From Colwellia sp. 1_MG-2023 (GTDB lineage Bacteria; Pseudomonadota; Gammaproteobacteria; Enterobacterales; Alteromonadaceae): a stretch of DNA of 64,000 nucleotides. Below, in pieces: positions 63,139-64,000 of the stretch. The notes beneath the pieces are model-generated. The model did not search any database and was not told the DNA's origin. It saw only the letters and a program-made list of their open reading frames with translations. A program made the translations under genes and the position numbers. Where the stretch lies: NCBI RefSeq assembly GCF_030546755.1, contig NZ_JAUOPE010000015.1, positions 1 through 64,000 on the forward strand. The letters are read 5' to 3'. Position 1 is the first letter of the stretch. The number at the start of each line of letters is the position of its first letter.

Positions 63139-63633
63139 ATGCGTTTATCAGTACTTAGCAAAAACACCTTAGATGATTTGAAAGAGAAACTACAAGAAGG
63201 AGGAATTATTCCGTTAAACAAAGCAGAGCTAATAAACACAGCAAATAGTATGGAGTCATTTGCTTATCATCAAGTTAATGGAAACAATATTGCAGAGCTC
63301 GTCGAGCAACTAAAGAAGGTTATAACTCAAATTAGCGCAATCTATCGGGATGAGCTTTCGAGTGAAGCGATACTTTATCAGCTTACAGCATCTGAACACT
63401 TGTTGTTTGGTGAATATCAACAGGTAAAAGAAGAGTTTTATGCGCTTAGTCAGTTACATCAAATTTGGATGACAGAGGGCTTAGTTTTAGATAATAAAAG
63501 AGCTAAAAATGAGATTCTCCTTTCGATTTTCTATTTGCAAGGAGTCATTGATATTACTAATAGCAATGAAAAAGCACAATTGGATTTGGCTGATTTAGAC
63601 ATACCTAGCTTTTTAATTCCAAAGAAAAATTAA
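63139..63633 (+). CDS. Hypothetical helical protein, 164 aa
   Basis: I do not recognise this gene. The product is acidic, soluble and mostly helical, with leucine-rich stretches (NTLDDLKEKLQEGG, IAELVEQLKKVITQISAIY) and no signal peptide. The start ATG lies three bases after the small ORF stop; a distant AAAGAGG precedes it. It is followed 34 bp later by the incomplete gene at 63668, so the two may be one operon with the small genes upstream. Confidence 0.6.
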   Translation: MRLSVLSKNTLDDLKEKLQEGGIIPLNKAELINTANSMESFAYHQVNGNNIAELVEQLKKVITQISAIYRDELSSEAILYQLTASEHLLFGEYQQVKEEFYALSQLHQIWMTEGLVLDNKRAKNEILLSIFYLQGVIDITNSNEKAQLDLADLDIPSFLIPKKN

Positions 63634-63667
63634 TTTACCGAATAAAGTCAAAATTTTAGGATAAAAA

Positions 63668-64000
63668 ATGAAAACAAAAGATGTTCCATACATAAAAGAT
63701 ATTGTTACCGAGGTTGCTGATATTCAAGCTCCTCAAAATATCGACCCTTATAATTTAGACTTGAACGGGCCAGAGATTAGCCCACTATTAACTCCCAGTG
63801 ATAATAATGCTATCGAAAATCTAAAGGACATCATAAATAACACTCGAATGACAGGTACGGGGGACATTCATCAGCAAGACAAAAACACTTGTAGATCTGC
63901 GGGGCTAGATCTAAAAGTAACTCTAAATCCTGATAAGTCAGATTTCGTTTCTGTAACTGCGAACATCCAAACAACTGAAGATAAAAGTATGCCAGATAAC
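63668..64000 (+). CDS. Hypothetical protein, 3' end outside window
   Basis: The frame opens at ATG 63668, with TAGGA about nine bases upstream, and stays open for 111 codons to the window edge. The visible part (MKTKDVPYIKDIVTEVADIQ... IENLKDIINNTRM) is acidic, soluble, has one Cys (NTCRSAG) and no signal peptide. The section LDLKVTLNPDKSDFVSVTANIQTTED looks beta-stranded. I do not recognise a family. Its place suggests it works with the 164-aa gene upstream. Confidence 0.6.
   Translation, partial: MKTKDVPYIKDIVTEVADIQAPQNIDPYNLDLNGPEISPLLTPSDNNAIENLKDIINNTRMTGTGDIHQQDKNTCRSAGLDLKVTLNPDKSDFVSVTANIQTTEDKSMPDN

Noticed and set aside
51290-64000. Island as a prophage
   Set aside because: No capsid, portal, terminase, tail or lysis gene is visible; the Rep-like block at most suggests a small satellite.
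1-64000. CRISPR array or rRNA genes
   Set aside because: No regularly spaced repeats of 24-37 bp and no rRNA sequence were seen while reading the window.

Overview
The window looks like the chromosome of a marine gammaproteobacterium of the Alteromonadales, most likely a Colwellia/Thalassotalea relative. This is inferred from AT-rich codon use, a carbohydrate TonB receptor next to tryptophan-halogenase paralogues, a LacI/NagR-type GlcNAc operator, and the gene order ccm, hemH, valS-holC-pepA, lptFG. No database search was possible.

Positions 1-13.3 kb are an N-acetylglucosamine/chitin-oligosaccharide locus. It has the C-terminal end of a TonB-dependent receptor, three FAD-dependent halogenase paralogues, a GH20 hexosaminidase lipoprotein, GlcNAc kinase, SIS-type GlcN6P deaminase, GlcNAc6P deacetylase and an MFS GlcNAc transporter. 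Two palindromes of the TGACA-N4-TGTCA type precede the hexosaminidase and the kinase operon. Together the genes cover outer-membrane uptake, trimming to GlcNAc, import, phosphorylation, deacetylation and deamination. 13.5-21 kb holds the divergent cytochrome c maturation genes (ccmEDCBA on the minus strand, ccmFGHI on the plus strand), followed by hemH.

22-31.5 kb is core housekeeping: a lamin-tail/PEP-CTERM-like secreted protein, a cold-shock protein, valS, holC, pepA, lptF, lptG and an RDD membrane protein. 31.8-40.5 kb is a second, separately regulated sugar system: TonB receptor, cytoplasmic GH3 (NagZ-type active site), a ribose/fructose-type ABC transporter, and a divergent ROK repressor. 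A long inverted repeat lies between the ROK and ABC genes, and 14 bp of it recur upstream of the receptor. 40.7-45.7 kb is an RND pump and adaptor with a divergent TetR regulator and twin operators.

From about 45.8 kb to the end the window is accessory DNA. It begins at a broken tRNA-Leu 5' half followed about 257 bp later by an intact tRNA-Leu(CAA). It then carries a minimal mercury module (merR, merC, GDCCVxC protein; no merA), DUF2787 and twin-AAA ATPase genes, a 2.8 kb three-gene block bracketed by directly repeated 56-57 bp sequences, and a serine resolvase. Next come a restriction-modification locus (HTH plus two m5C methyltransferase domains in one protein, followed by a PD-(D/E)XK protein) and a run of small genes that includes a glycine-zipper-like peptide. 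No integrase, phage structural or conjugation gene is visible, so the far boundary lies outside the window.

The strongest candidates for something undescribed are the dual-methyltransferase restriction system with its unknown neighbours (55.8-62.1 kb), the repeat-bracketed replication-like block (51.2-54.1 kb) and the small-peptide cluster at 62.2-64 kb.
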